This document shows positions 12,020-23,370 of a stretch of DNA of 64,000 bases, piece by piece. Made by a program: the position numbers and the translations under genes. The first letter of the stretch is position 1; each line of letters opens with the position of its first letter. Under the pieces are notes generated by a model. The model was not told the origin of the DNA. It searched no databases and saw only the letters and a list, made by a program, of their open reading frames with translations. This DNA comes from Azadirachta indica (taxonomy: Eukaryota; Streptophyta; Magnoliopsida; Sapindales; Meliaceae). The stretch spans positions 556,824 to 620,823 of the forward strand of contig CM040440.1 in assembly GCA_022749755.1 (NCBI GenBank), in the 5' to 3' direction.

Positions 12020-13879
12020 TTACATAACATTTCTCTTGCTGAGAGCACCATTCTCTGCAGTAGATTCAGATCCAAATTCCACAAGTTGAACTGCACTGGA
12101 GCCCACCGTTTTCTGTAATCCCTTCTCCTTCATCAACCTTCTAACATTTTCTACATCATCCCATTTCCCTTCTGAGGCATATATGTTACATAGCATCACA
12201 TAGGGTCCAATATCTCTTGGTTCCAGTTCCATTAGATGCTTTGCTGCAATCTTCCCGAGCTCTGAATTTGAGTGTGTTCTACAAGCAGACAGTAAAGCTC
12301 CCCAAAAGGCAGGTCCAGCTTCCTTAGGCATCTTCCTAACTAATTCTTCTGAATCTTTTGTCAAACCAGCCCGGCCAAGAAGATCAACCAGGCAACCATA
12401 GTGCTCCACCTTTGGCTCTATCTTGTGAACTCGTTGCATAAGATCAAAATACTGCCAGCCCTCCAATACCATACCTGCATGTGTACATGCAGATAAAACA
12501 CAAACAAAAGTAGCATCATTCGGTGTTGGACCTCTCTTCTCCATCTGCATGAACACTTCTAAGGCTTTCTCTCCTTGGCCATGCATACCGTATCCCATGA
12601 TCATAGAGTTCCACGACACAACACTTTTCTCTTGCATCTCATCAAAAACATTTCTAGCCAAATCCAAAGCCCCACATTTTGCATACATTGTCAAGAGAGC
12701 AGTTGAGAGTAACACATCAGATTCAATCTTGCAATTTTCAATATAAGAATGAATCCATTTGCCTCTATCAAGCATCCCTAGATTCGCACATGCAGTCAAG
12801 ACACTCACAAGGGATGCTTTGTTTGGCCTAGCCTCCGCTCCGTGTATCATCCTATCAAACAATCTCAAACATTCATTATAATCCTTACACCTCACATAAA
12901 GAGCCAACATTATATTCCAAGAAACCACATTCCTCGTAGTCTTAGCCATCCCATCGAAACAATTACGAGCTAATGTAACATTTCCTACTTTTGAATACCC
13001 ATCAATCATACAATTCCAAGAAACAGCATCCCTAAATGGCGTTATATCGAACAAACCTTTTGCTGCCTCCATATCCCCAACATTCACGTACCCAGAAATC
13101 ATAGAATTCCAAGTAAAAGCATCTCTCTTCGGCATCAAATCAAAAAGTTCACGAGCAAAACCAACTTCCCCGTTCTTCACATACCCATCGATCATAGAAT
13201 TCCAACTCACCAAATCCCATACAGACCCATCATCAAACACCTTCCTCGCATCCCAAATTTCCCCACAAGCAGCGTACATATGGACGAAAGAGTTCATAAC
13301 AAACAAATCCAGCCCAAACCCACATTTCACAACCCGGGCGTGAGTCTTCTTACCTTCTCTCAAAGACCTAATCTCTGCACAAACCTTACCTATTAACGGA
13401 AACGTATAATGATTATGATCAAAACGTTGTTCCGCCATTTTCTCGTAATAAAAGCTTAAAGCACCAAATGGCTCATTCAACGTCAAAAAGCTTTTCATTA
13501 TAGTATTACACATAAAAGCATCGGGTTCTTTAACACTATCAAAGTACGAAACAGCGAGAGAAACAGAGCTTAAACTAGTACAAAGCTTCTTCAACGCCCG
13601 GCTGGCGGCTAAAGAGTGTTGAGAGAGGCCCGAGATTATGAGTTGGCCGTGGATTTGGTGAAATTCTCTGATTGTTCTGCATGATTCAAGTTTTTGTAAA
13701 ATGGGATGGCTTAGATCTAAAACGGGTCGTCCTTGGTCGTCTGTCTCCGTAAATTTGGGTGTGGGATCATTTGGCCAGATTTTTGGCGGGATTTTAGAGA
13801 GATTTTTCTGGGTTTTAATGAATTTATCAAGCAACAGAGAGGCTTCAGTTGTTTTAGAGAATTTAAGCCTAACGGTCAT
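12020..13879 (-). CDS. Pentatricopeptide repeat protein, PLS class with E domain
   Basis: A single intronless frame of 619 residues starts at the ATG 13877-13879. The N-terminus is rich in Lys, Ser and Thr and poor in acid, as expected for a mitochondrial or plastid presequence. From about residue 75 to 510 there is a run of P, L and S type PPR motifs (for example VVSWNSMIMGYGMHGQGEKA). An E-type region follows at about 515-595, with GPAFWGALLSACRTH and EPRDIGPYVMLCNIYASEG. There is no DYW deaminase domain. PLS-E proteins normally bind organelle transcripts and act as RNA-editing site specifiers, with a DYW partner supplied in trans; the target is unknown. Two pieces of its coding sequence are repeated, rearranged, at the 5' end of the next PPR gene (16732-19072), and a decayed BUD13 copy lies about 950 bp upstream of its start. 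Confidence 0.92.
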   Translation of the reverse strand: MTVRLKFSKTTEASLLLDKFIKTQKNLSKIPPKIWPNDPTPKFTETDDQGRPVLDLSHPILQKLESCRTIREFHQIHGQLIISGLSQHSLAASRALKKLCTSLSSVSLAVSYFDSVKEPDAFMCNTIMKSFLTLNEPFGALSFYYEKMAEQRFDHNHYTFPLIGKVCAEIRSLREGKKTHARVVKCGFGLDLFVMNSFVHMYAACGEIWDARKVFDDGSVWDLVSWNSMIDGYVKNGEVGFARELFDLMPKRDAFTWNSMISGYVNVGDMEAAKGLFDITPFRDAVSWNCMIDGYSKVGNVTLARNCFDGMAKTTRNVVSWNIMLALYVRCKDYNECLRLFDRMIHGAEARPNKASLVSVLTACANLGMLDRGKWIHSYIENCKIESDVLLSTALLTMYAKCGALDLARNVFDEMQEKSVVSWNSMIMGYGMHGQGEKALEVFMQMEKRGPTPNDATFVCVLSACTHAGMVLEGWQYFDLMQRVHKIEPKVEHYGCLVDLLGRAGLTKDSEELVRKMPKEAGPAFWGALLSACRTHSNSELGKIAAKHLMELEPRDIGPYVMLCNIYASEGKWDDVENVRRLMKEKGLQKTVGSSAVQLVEFGSESTAENGALSKRNVM

Positions 13880-14829
13880 TTCTCTATTCTGTAATTTGGC
13901 GGGAAAGATAGGAGCGTCGTAAGCAATATATGCTCATGCTACGTTTGGATTACATAAACAAACTGCCTTCTGCCAGCCACTAGCTTTGTTGCTGTCAAAC
14001 AACTAAATAATATTTTTTTTTTTGGTTTTTCACCAAATTTTAAAAATAATCATTTAACATTTATTTATGTATATATAGGACGAAATGGGTGGGATTTATG
14101 GTGCAGAAAGAAAAAAAAAATAATTTTTTTAAAAATATTTATAAATTTTTATAATTAATGATCATATGATAACCATATGAGTTAGTTTAAACCATTAAGA
14201 CCTTTTGTGCTACCTTAGCAAGTTTTATCAATTGAATCAATTAGGTAAAAGACTAAATTATCATGAGTTACAAACAAGTTAATTGTGTTTTACTCATCTT
14301 TAAGTTTTATCCCAGGATTAGACATAATAAAATTTGAGGATGATGAAGTGAAATAATTTTGCATGATCGGACTACACGGGACCTCACCACCCATCAATCC
14401 ACGGAATACTTCATCTCATGGTTACTTTAGATTTTGAGGATTTTATTCACTGTGAACCAATATGGAGTACTTTATACATGGAGATGGAAAAAAATATAAA
14501 AAATTGAACAATTATATAATATCTGCCTTATGTAACACATTGGGATTATTTAGCCACAATGTTCGTAGAAGCAATAACTGTAAATGGACCAGAACAATTA
14601 GGAAATATTACTTCTCATTTGTTGTTGTGGTTTGGCCCTTTTATGGCAAATATTGGTGCACAGTCGCCTTTCTTCTACAGTTTCAAAGAAAGAAAATTAG
14701 TATATGAAGCATGATCTGTGGTTTGCTAGGATAGTATTAAAAAAAAAAAAAGGAAAAAACCTTTTAAAAGCTATTCTGACAATTAGAAAGCTAGATGTCT
14801 ATTAAAAGCCACATCAATATCTTCTCATG
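13880..14829. other. PPR upstream region, duplicated flank
   Basis: The first 40 or so bases upstream of the start (to about 13918) resemble the sequence just upstream of the second PPR gene at 19073-19115; both share a TTGGCGG core. The rest is AT-rich with no recognised gene. Confidence 0.6.
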
Positions 14830-14844
14830 AGTACATGGTTGATC

Positions 14845-15875
14845 TTCCTCATTTTATGCTATATCAATTTGATGCAGCATCTAATCCTTTGTCCTCATAA
14901 ATACAATTTTCGTTGTCTTCTTACCATTCCCAAGGTCCAGAAGGATCTGGCTGAGACTTGTTCAGCAGCATTGTCAGAAGCATTATGTCAGGATCAGTAT
15001 GAAAGTCTCTGTAACTATAGCTGAACATAATTCCAACTAAGCCAATGAAGAGTAAGTAAATATTAGAAAGCTCTCTTGTGTTGGTGATAAGCAAGTATAT
15101 GAATGTACTAGTGATGCCATACATGGATGATGTTCATCTTTTAATAGCTGTCGTAATGAGTAATGACCCTTGCATTTGATGATTTTGTCCAATAAAGTTG
15201 AGAATGAGACTCTAACAAATATGATTTAGCAATAACTAAACCCATGAGCCACAAGATCACTCCATTTTGCCTTCTCCTTCATTTTCTTTTCTCTGGATTG
15301 TCTCTGCAAGCAGTTGGAAAAGGAAAGGATGCAAAAATTTGTATACATGTAAATTTCCTTTCTTAAAATCTATGGCTGGTTTAGAAAACAATCACTACAT
15401 AGAAATTGATGACTGAATGCAGCAGAATGGCCCAGCTGGGCCACAATTGGTAAGAGTACCCACTCCAGAGCTTGATCAGATTAGTACTTAACATCAAATG
15501 AACATATTTTTGACCAAGGAAGGTTGACTTTCATGTTTAAGCAAATTGCCAACAAGATACGAAGAATTACAAGAAACATAGGGTAAGTATAAGAGAAACA
15601 ACAGAAAATATAGATATTTTTTTCCTTAAAAAGAAACATTATAGGTTGAGATTTTGAGCGGTAAATTTATGGACAAAAGTCTAAACTAAACATCTACAAC
15701 AATTACAAGATACTGGAACCAAGAAAACATATCCTAATCATTGTTCCCTGTCTTCAGTGTTTTCACATGGTTTGTGCGACTGAATTATCTTTCTCAAGCT
15801 CTAATTCCTGTAGCCTAGCTTCAGCCTGTCACTTGTGAGCGAAGTCCTGGCCCCATTCCAATTATTTTTCCTGAT
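14845..15875 (-). pseudogene. BUD13: Decayed copy of BUD13 3' exons
   Basis: Three degenerate blocks match BUD13 exons in order on the minus strand. Block 15775-15875 retains LEWG, AEARLQELELEKDN and similar pieces of a BUD13 KxxEWGK exon, but with stop codons. Block 15245-15275 resembles the RWGDPMAHLV exon seen intact at 20446-20502. Block 14845-14990 matches the exon at 20009-20189: the shared plus-strand run GCAGCATCTAATCCT is identical in both, but internal deletions and stops remove the reading frame. The introns between the last two blocks also look alike. The copy sits about 950 bp upstream of the first PPR gene's start, mirroring the apparently functional BUD13 end 5 kb away, so a local tandem duplication is inferred. 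I saw no copy of the last BUD13 exon. Confidence 0.75.
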
Positions 15876-16731
15876 AGAAAGAAGATAAAATAATTGACCA
15901 TCAACTCTCATACTCGAAAACATAAGAAATTAACAGACAAATTTGAAGCTACAAGATAGGGAACTGAACATGTTCATATAGTCTAGCAGGCTTTAACTTT
16001 TCTCTCACTTTAGCAAGTTCTTATACGTCTTTCTTTGCATCCTGATAAATTTAACCCGTTCCAAAGTTGCATTATGTAAAATAAGTATCCATCTAAAGGT
16101 TCATAAAAACAGCCCCCACTAAAATACGAAGTAAAATAAATCAACTTTTGCTAGTGATCAATAAAGCTCAGCAGACTCAAAACATTGTATCAACTGCAAG
16201 AAAATATCATGTGCAGGACTAAAACAACAGCTAAAGAAACTCCAAGTGAATAGGATGCCACATTAGTACGACCACACATGCATACCTTTTCCGATTCTTC
16301 AATATCTGTCATCCTGGAAAATTGACAAGTGCTGCCTTGTGCTTCACAAATTGAAATGAATTTTGTTTGAAGGCTTGCTCAAACAGACCATCTCAGCTCA
16401 CTCTATCCCATGATGAGAACTCTGACAACAAAAAAAAAAAAAAAAAATTGTTTTTCAGGCATATTCCCCTCTTCATAACCATGGGGATAACTTTAGTGTA
16501 CATGTGTTAGCATATTCCACCACCCAGACTAAAATACATTAATAGGGGCAAAACTTAAAAACAAATTAATAGATGGTTGTCATTATAAGCAATTTTACTC
16601 CAATCAACAACTCTTCTGGAGTTATAATGTACTTTTGAATCTGGTTGTGGTTCTCCTCCAAGCTCATGAAATTAAATAGCAACCAGAATTCTGTGCTTTA
16701 TAAAGTCCATTGCGCAACTCATCCACCTTTC
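15876..16731. other. Intergenic between decayed BUD13 and second PPR gene
   Basis: AT-rich with a poly-A tract near 16430-16447. It may contain further unrecognisable upstream BUD13 pseudo-exons and the 3' UTR of the second PPR gene. No gene is called. Confidence 0.5.
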
Positions 16732-19072
16732 TTATGATACATTAGCAATCTTAAATAAAAGTGACAATATCTCATCTGCTTGTGGCTCTATTTTATGTCC
16801 AGATAGAAACACGTGAACTTTGCCATTTAGCATTATCCAACTACATCCAGGGACCTTTCTCACACCCTTGAATCCCATTTCCTTCCTCAACTTGTGCTCC
16901 TCAGCATGTTGACCATTTGCTGCATACATGTTGCAGAGAACCACATGTGCAGGAGCATTTAATGGGTCCAACTGAAGGAGCCTTTTGGCAGCATGTTCAG
17001 CAATCTCAGCATTTGTTTCAGCAAACCCACATGCACCAAGCAATGCTCCCCATATATGATGATCTGGTTCAAAAGGCAGGCTTAATACAAATTCTTTTGC
17101 TTCCTTTACTTTCCCTGCTCTGCCCCAAAGGTTGATCATACTAACATAATGCTCCAAACCAGGTTGAATTTCATAAACATCCCTCATTGTGCTAAATAAC
17201 TCCCACCCTTGATTTACCAGCCCTGCATGACTACAAGCTGATAGAATACCCAAAAAAGTAACAGAATTTGGATGAGTCCCAGATTCCAACATGGAGTCAA
17301 AGACTTTTAGAGCTTCATTTGCTAACCCATGATGTGAAAACCCCATAATCATAGAATTCCAAGAAATCAAATCTCTAGAAGCCATGTTTGAGAATATTTT
17401 ATAGGAATCATCTATTACTCCACATTTTGCATACATTGAGATCAAAGAGTTCTGAAGAATCAAGTCAGATTCAGATTGTGTTTTCATCAGCATGCAATGA
17501 ATCTGCCTCCCCTGATCAAGATTTGCTGTTGCACCTGCAGCTCCAAAAAGAGTAGAGTATGTAGCATTTAGAGGAGGAACACCACGACCTCGCATTTCCA
17601 AAAATAAATCGGTAGCTTCTGCAAAAAGCTCATTTTGGATATGGCCCGAAATCATTGCTGTCCATGCAACTGCATCCCTGTTAGGCATATTATGAAAAAG
17701 CTGGCATGCTTTTAACACTTCTCCAGTACTTAAATACCCATCAATCATAGAAGTCCAAGAAATCTCATCCCTGACAGGTATTGTGTCAAACAAATTCTGA
17801 GCCTCGTCTAGCCTTCCAATGCGAATATAACCATTAATCATAGAATTACAAGACTGAATATTGCATTTTTTTCCATTCTTGCTAAATATGTAGTGCGCAA
17901 AGTTCATGATGCCAAACAAAGAATACATGTGAATGAGACTTCTAGATAGCCTGCCATCATAATCATCATATTCCAGACCATTAACTATCACCTGAGCATG
18001 CAATTGCATACCAAGATGAGGAAACCCCATACCAGAACAGGGAATAAGCAAGTGATGTAAATGTCTCTCCATTTGGTCTCACATCATAGTTTCCCCTCAT
18101 CCCAATAAAAAGCATCAAAGCTTCTTTATGAAATCCATTCCAAGCAAACCCGCCAATCATGGCTGTCCAAGAAACAACATTCTTCTCTGGCATTATCTGA
18201 AACAAACGATACCCTTCCTCTACTTCACCTGCTCTACAATATCCTGCTATCATACTAGTCCATGTAATCACATTCCTCTCCTCCATCTCCTCAAACAAAA
18301 CTTTTGCTTCTTCCATCCTACAACTTTCCACATACCCTGCAATCATAGCATTCCAAGAAACTACATTCTTTATCGGCATACTATCAAAAATATGTCTAGC
18401 CTCATTTAACTTCCCATTCCTTATCAACCCAACAATCATTGAGTTCCACGAAACATCATTCCTCTCTGGCATCTCCTCAAACAACCTTCTCGCCTCACAA
18501 ATCCTCCCCGCATCTGCCAAACCACTAATCATTGCGGTCCATGACACAACATTCCTCTCTGGCATCTCCTGAAACAATCTCCTTGCCTCATTCAACCTCC
18601 CGTTCTGCACAAACCCAGACAACATGGCGTTATAACTAACGACATTTCGCTGCGGCATGAGGTGAAAAAGTGCTTTCGCTTCATCAACGTAGCCCTTTTG
18701 CAAGCATTTTGTAAGTAATTTAGTAAGATGGACAACAAGACTGTGGGGGTGGCTTCGTTCAGCCATCTTGTCGAGCAGATTCCAGGCATCTTGTATCCTG
18801 TTTCTTGACAGACACTGGAGGATTTGAGAGTCACTCAATGCAAGCTTAGGTTCAATCCTGTGGAACCCAAAACTTTTACTGTATGAACGAACCCATTTGC
18901 CTCGATTAAACGTCCCTGTATCCGCACCCACGGTCGAAACCCTCACAAGAGATGCCTTGACCAGCCTGAGTTTTGCCGGCGTTTTAGAAAGGTATTTCTG
19001 GGTTTCGCTGAATTTATCAAGCGAAAATACATGAGGTCTTACCGTTTGTGATAACTTGAGCCTAACGGTCAT
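16732..19072 (-). CDS. PPR protein (At1g32415-like, PLS/E+), with a one-base frameshift and chimeric N-terminus
   Basis: The gene reads in two overlapping frames. 19072 down to about 18041 encodes about 344 residues of N-terminal PPR repeats (NVVSWTAMISGLADAGR and others). From about 18040 to 16732 the next frame gives about 436 residues with further repeats, an E region (HIWGALLGACGFAETNAEIA) and an E+ end (PGCSWIMLNGKVHVFLSG). Homology to Arabidopsis At1g32415 runs across the junction, and one extra base in the GGG at 18040-18042 accounts for the shift. Without it the product would be about 780 residues, probably an organelle RNA-binding/editing factor. Residues 1 to about 70 are unusual: residues 1-37 resemble residues 1-35 of the first PPR gene (MTVRLK, LDKF, TQK, LSK), and residues 38-66 (KASLVRV, RGKWVRSY) resemble its residues 351-378 (KASLVSV, RGKWIHSY). 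It is either a pseudogene or an assembly-error victim. Confidence 0.85.
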
Positions 19073-19786
19073 TCCTTCTCACTGTTGCGTAAGTTGGCGG
19101 CAAACATATGAGCTTTAAAACCAATACAGCCCAAAAACCGCACAAGTAGAGGTTGTGATAAATAATTATATTACATGCAAACTTCAACAAAAGTGAGAAG
19201 CCACTGGAGCAGGGGTACGATGAATTGTTATTCATTACACGTTATAACAACTCTTATGCTGAAAAACTTTACCCGAACATTCCTTTAACCCTTTTATTTG
19301 AGAACATCGTGTGCATCTTTTGCATTTGTGCACCGAATCATTTTGTTTCTATTACAAAAACAAACCATAGCGGCTGAGCATAGTTTGGCAAAATTAACGA
19401 CAATCATTTACTAATTGTATACAATTTTTCAAAATCATGAACTCGAATCAAATTTACATTTGGTACAGAGACCAATCGATCTCACGAGCTTAACCCTATC
19501 CATCAAACTATGTATTTTTCAAAAGGTCTTCATGCTTCCGCATTGAAGAAAGAGAAAATTCTAAATTGTTTCCACTTTGGAAAACTCTTGCAGTGGGGGT
19601 GACAACGAAGCATGAACATCCTTGTGAGTACGTGGTTGAAGCAAACGCAGAGATTCCTTCTACATCCAGTTGAAGGTATCTGGACAGGTAACACCTGTCT
19701 CCGATAGAAATTTAATTAAGTGTCAACCTTCCACTGATGCATATTTCTAGCTGGGTCAGTGAAAACTCTAGCTGGCAAACTTCAAG
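19073..19786. other. PPR upstream region and BUD13 3' flank
   Basis: This separates the second PPR start from the BUD13 stop and should contain the BUD13 3' UTR and the PPR promoter. The PPR-proximal part resembles the flank of the first PPR gene. No additional gene is recognised. Confidence 0.6.
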
Positions 19787-20502
19787 TTACATGTCAGCAA
19801 CAGACCACAAATAAGCTTCTCTTTCTGTAGCTCGTTTCTCATTTGATCTTTTGAATAATTGCTTCTCATATCCTACAAGATGCAAAACCACAGAAAACAG
19901 TTGACATCATTATAATATATCCTCCCAGAAAAATCATAATGGTAGACTATTAATTGAAGCAAAATGAACTAAAATGTACTGGCACTGATGAAATAGAAGG
20001 GAACCAACCATTACTGCGATCGACACCATCCCAATGTCTTCCTGGTCTTATACCATATCGATTTGGAGCAGCATCTAATCCTCTTTTTATCCAACTGTGA
20101 CTAGGAGTGTCCTGAGGAATTATAAACCCCGATTCTTTCATCTTCTCGTTTTCCCCTAGGTCTGGAAGGACTGGCTCAGAATTCTTTTTCTGCATTAAAA
20201 TCAAAAGAAATACATCAAAAGCAACACTAAATTATATTTAAATTTTGCCAAACATTTTCCAACTGAACAAATAAGAGTAGGTATAGATTAGATGCTCTTT
20301 GGTATCAATGATGATGCCAAAATATAGTCCATAGTGATTGTACACATTAAAAGTGTCTTTTTTATTTTTTTTTAATATGACCCTATATTTGACACTTTCT
20401 TCTAGTGAAGTTGTGCTACAAACCAACAAATATGGCTTACTATACCTTGACCAAATGAGCCATAGGATCTCCCCATCTCAATCTGTCCCTCATTATCTTG
20501 TC
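19787..20502 (-). CDS. BUD13: BUD13 homologue (pre-mRNA splicing factor), last three exons, truncated by the gap
   Basis: Minus-strand exons are 20446-20502 (running into the gap), 20009-20189 and 19787-19872, with GT-AG borders and matching phase; the stop is at 19787-19789. The joined peptide contains RWGDPMAHLVK, PSHSWIKRGLDAAPNRYGI, then GRHWDGVDRSNG, and ends AYLWSVADM. These are hallmark C-terminal BUD13 motifs. In yeast, BUD13 with Pml1 and Snu17 forms the RES complex, which promotes splicing and nuclear retention of unspliced pre-mRNA; plant homologues act in nuclear splicing. The 5' part of the gene is lost in the 100-N gap and does not reappear beyond it. This copy is intact over the seen exons, unlike the decayed copy at 14845-15875. 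Confidence 0.88.
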
Positions 20503-20602
20503 NNNNNNNNNNNNNNNNNNNNNNNNNNNNNNNNNNNNNNNNNNNNNNNNNNNNNNNNNNNNNNNNNNNNNNNNNNNNNNNNNNNNNNNNNNNNNNNNNN
20601 NN
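20503..20602. other. Assembly gap of 100 N
   Basis: Exactly 100 Ns, the conventional placeholder for a gap of unknown size. It cuts the BUD13 gene in an exon. The sequence to its right is AT-rich repeat-like DNA with no BUD13 similarity, so the true gap may be several kb or the join may be wrong. Confidence 0.98.
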
Positions 20603-22289
20603 TAATATTTTCTTACAATGTTATTACATTATTTTTAGTAGATTATATTGGATTCTAATGGATTGATAATATGAAAATAAAATCCAATCTATTGTGAGCG
20701 GATTTTTATTTTTTAAATTCAACTTGATCCACTGATCCATTAAATCTATTATTAAAATATATAATATTAGATAAATTAAGTTGATTGATCGAATCAAAAT
20801 GGATTCTGAACATCCCTATTAAAGGCTTATGATCATTAGTCTGTCCTTTTAAAAGAGAAGCAATTTAATAAATCAAGGCGATTAAAGTTAAAATTAAAAG
20901 ATGAAGCTCTAGACATATTGCTTTCTTCTTTTGGCAACATTTTTAACTCTTCTTTTGACTGTAATTATAGATTGAAGATTTCAAACTGCGATTGATGGAT
21001 AATTTATATAATTTTTCTATGATTTTTTTATGGTAGCTTGTGTTTGTTCTTGGAGAGGAAAGGATTATTTTGTTTGATATGTAGACATTAATGTTGTTGA
21101 GGAAGAGAATGTAGTCATTTAGTTTTATGTCATAGATAAGACCAAGATCAACTGTTTTCAAAAAACATTTATGTGACCAATTCGAGGTCGAAGGGATCAT
21201 AAACTTTATTGAGATGCTAATATGAATGGTATTCAGTTATGGCTACGATGAAAGATAAGAAAGAAGCAAACAAGGTTAATAATAAATAATGTGATTTTCT
21301 ATTAAAATTAACTTTTACAAAACAATTCCAATATTATAAAGGGTTATTTTCAACTGGTTATTTTAAAATTTCCTGTATTTTATTGTAATACAAGAGATAT
21401 TCAAACACTATGTTGCAGTATAAAAATATTCAAAATATATTAATGAACTATAAATTCTTAACATCTGTCCAAAAAAATTTAACGATGAAAGGGGAAAATC
21501 ATTTTTTTTAATAAAATAAAAAGATTAATTTTATTTAGCTATTTAATATTAGACAATATTTCATTGTGATACAAGAAATATTGACATGTTACACTATAGT
21601 CTATGAAGATAATATGTATCTCATATATCATTCATGATTATTGTATTCATATGAATTAATGAAAAATATATGTTATTTTGAAGATGTAAACATTATTATA
21701 ATTTTTGAAAATGATTAGTGTAATAAAATAAAATAAAATAACCGTATAACTAATATTATTAATAGAAAAAGAAACAAGAATATTTTAAAGCTGATAAATT
21801 ATAAGTGAAAAAAAAAGCATACATGTTATTATCAAATATAAATAAGGAATTTTGAAAAACATAATTAAGAAAAATAAAACGTAAGTTAATTTAATTTTAT
21901 GAAAGCAATGTTAATTGTGAGAAACAAAAAATTTAAGAAATCTTAATCACATATAATGCAAATTCAATTTGGCATGAAAGAATGCTATTATCAAATTACT
22001 GATATTGATTATTTATAAAATGATACTTTATGTAATGTCATGCAATCAGGAAGAAAAAGAAAAGAATCAGAAAAAATTGATTTGTACACATGTAACTTAA
22101 AATTATTTAAAAAATTGAATTAAATTTAAAACATTAATAATTATTTTTTTATGCATACCCGTACATTTAGAAAAAAAAACATATATTAAAAAGCATATAT
22201 TTATGTATTACAAATATTTTATATAATAATAATAATATAAAATTATGTAAAATTTGTAATCATTTTTATAATTTTATAAGTATCTACTC
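20603..22289. other. AT-rich intergenic DNA, no gene seen
   Basis: Very AT-rich. No open frame with family features and no clear transposon ends were recognised. Confidence 0.6.
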
Positions 22290-23370
22290 TTTTTTTTTTC
22301 ACAAAGTTTTCATTGTAATTCAATTTTGTATATTTGAATTACAAATAAAATGTTGACATACAATCTTTATGTTACATTTTTATTTATTTTGTTCTATTTA
22401 TAATTATAATATTATTATTTATTATTTCGAATTCATTTTCATTTATTTTATCATAATTACATCTTTTATGTTGTCTTTCTGCATTTGATGTTCATTTTTA
22501 CTATTTTGTGTTAGCTTATTATTTACTATTTTTTATTTTTAACGTTTACAAGTATTATATTTTACATACAAGTTTTCTGTTATAATTTAATTTTTTATGT
22601 AAAGATTATATTTTTTATGTGTATTTATATGTTTTATGTCATAATTACAATTCTTTTGGTTTGCTTACAATTACGTTGTTGTCATTTGATAATTTTATGT
22701 GAATTTACATTTATCTCAGTATATTTACATTTTTAATGTTGAATTTGTGAAGGTGATGTTTATTTATGCTATTTTTTGTTGGCTAATATTTTCTTATTTT
22801 TTAATTTTTAACATTTACAAATATTATGTTTTATATATAAATTTCACGTTGTAATTTAATTTTTTATGTTAAGATTAAAATTTTTATATTTATTCATAAA
22901 TTTTATATCACAATTATTTTCTTTTTGTTTTGTTTACAACTATATTATTGTTATTTAATAATTTTACGTTAATTTACATTTATCTTAGTTCATTTACATT
23001 TTTTATGCTGTCTTTATAAAATTGATGTTTATTTTACTATTTTACGTTGGCTTATATTTTTTTATTTTTAAATTTTAACATTTACAAGTATTATGTTTTA
23101 CGTATAAGTTTTACATTATAATTTAATTTTTTATGTCAAGATTATAATTTTTATGTGTATTCATAAGTTTTATATTGCAATTATTTTCCTTTTATTTTGT
23201 TTACAACTATATTGTTGTCATTGAACAATTCCACTTTAATTTATATTTATTTCATTTCATTTATATTTTTAATGTTAAATTTATGAAGTCGACGTTCATT
23301 TTTACTATTTTATATTGACTTAAGTTTTTTTTATTTTATCTTGACAAGTATTGGATTTGACCGTAATAAT
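22290..23370. repeat. Array of about four tandem units, period about 268 bp
   Basis: A marker of the form TTTACAAGTATTATGTTTTA recurs at 22545, 22814 and 23081, with a weaker copy near 23342; spacings are about 269, 267 and 261 bp. Each unit also carries a TATAATTTAATTTTTTATG-like block, TTTTGTTTACAACTATATT, and a GATGTTYATTTTTACTATTTT-like block in the same order. The first unit is partial and diverged. The array is T-rich on the plus strand and has no coding capacity. Confidence 0.8.

Noticed and set aside
14827..15024. Short plus-strand open frame
   Set aside because: It lies antisense to the decayed BUD13 exon, whose minus-strand similarity explains the sequence.
18128..18409. Plus-strand frame antisense to the PPR repeats
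   Set aside because: It is a shadow of the repetitive minus-strand PPR coding sequence.
22290..23370. Regular repeats considered as a CRISPR-like array
   Set aside because: The units are contiguous, 268 bp and diverged throughout, with no spacers, in a plant genome.
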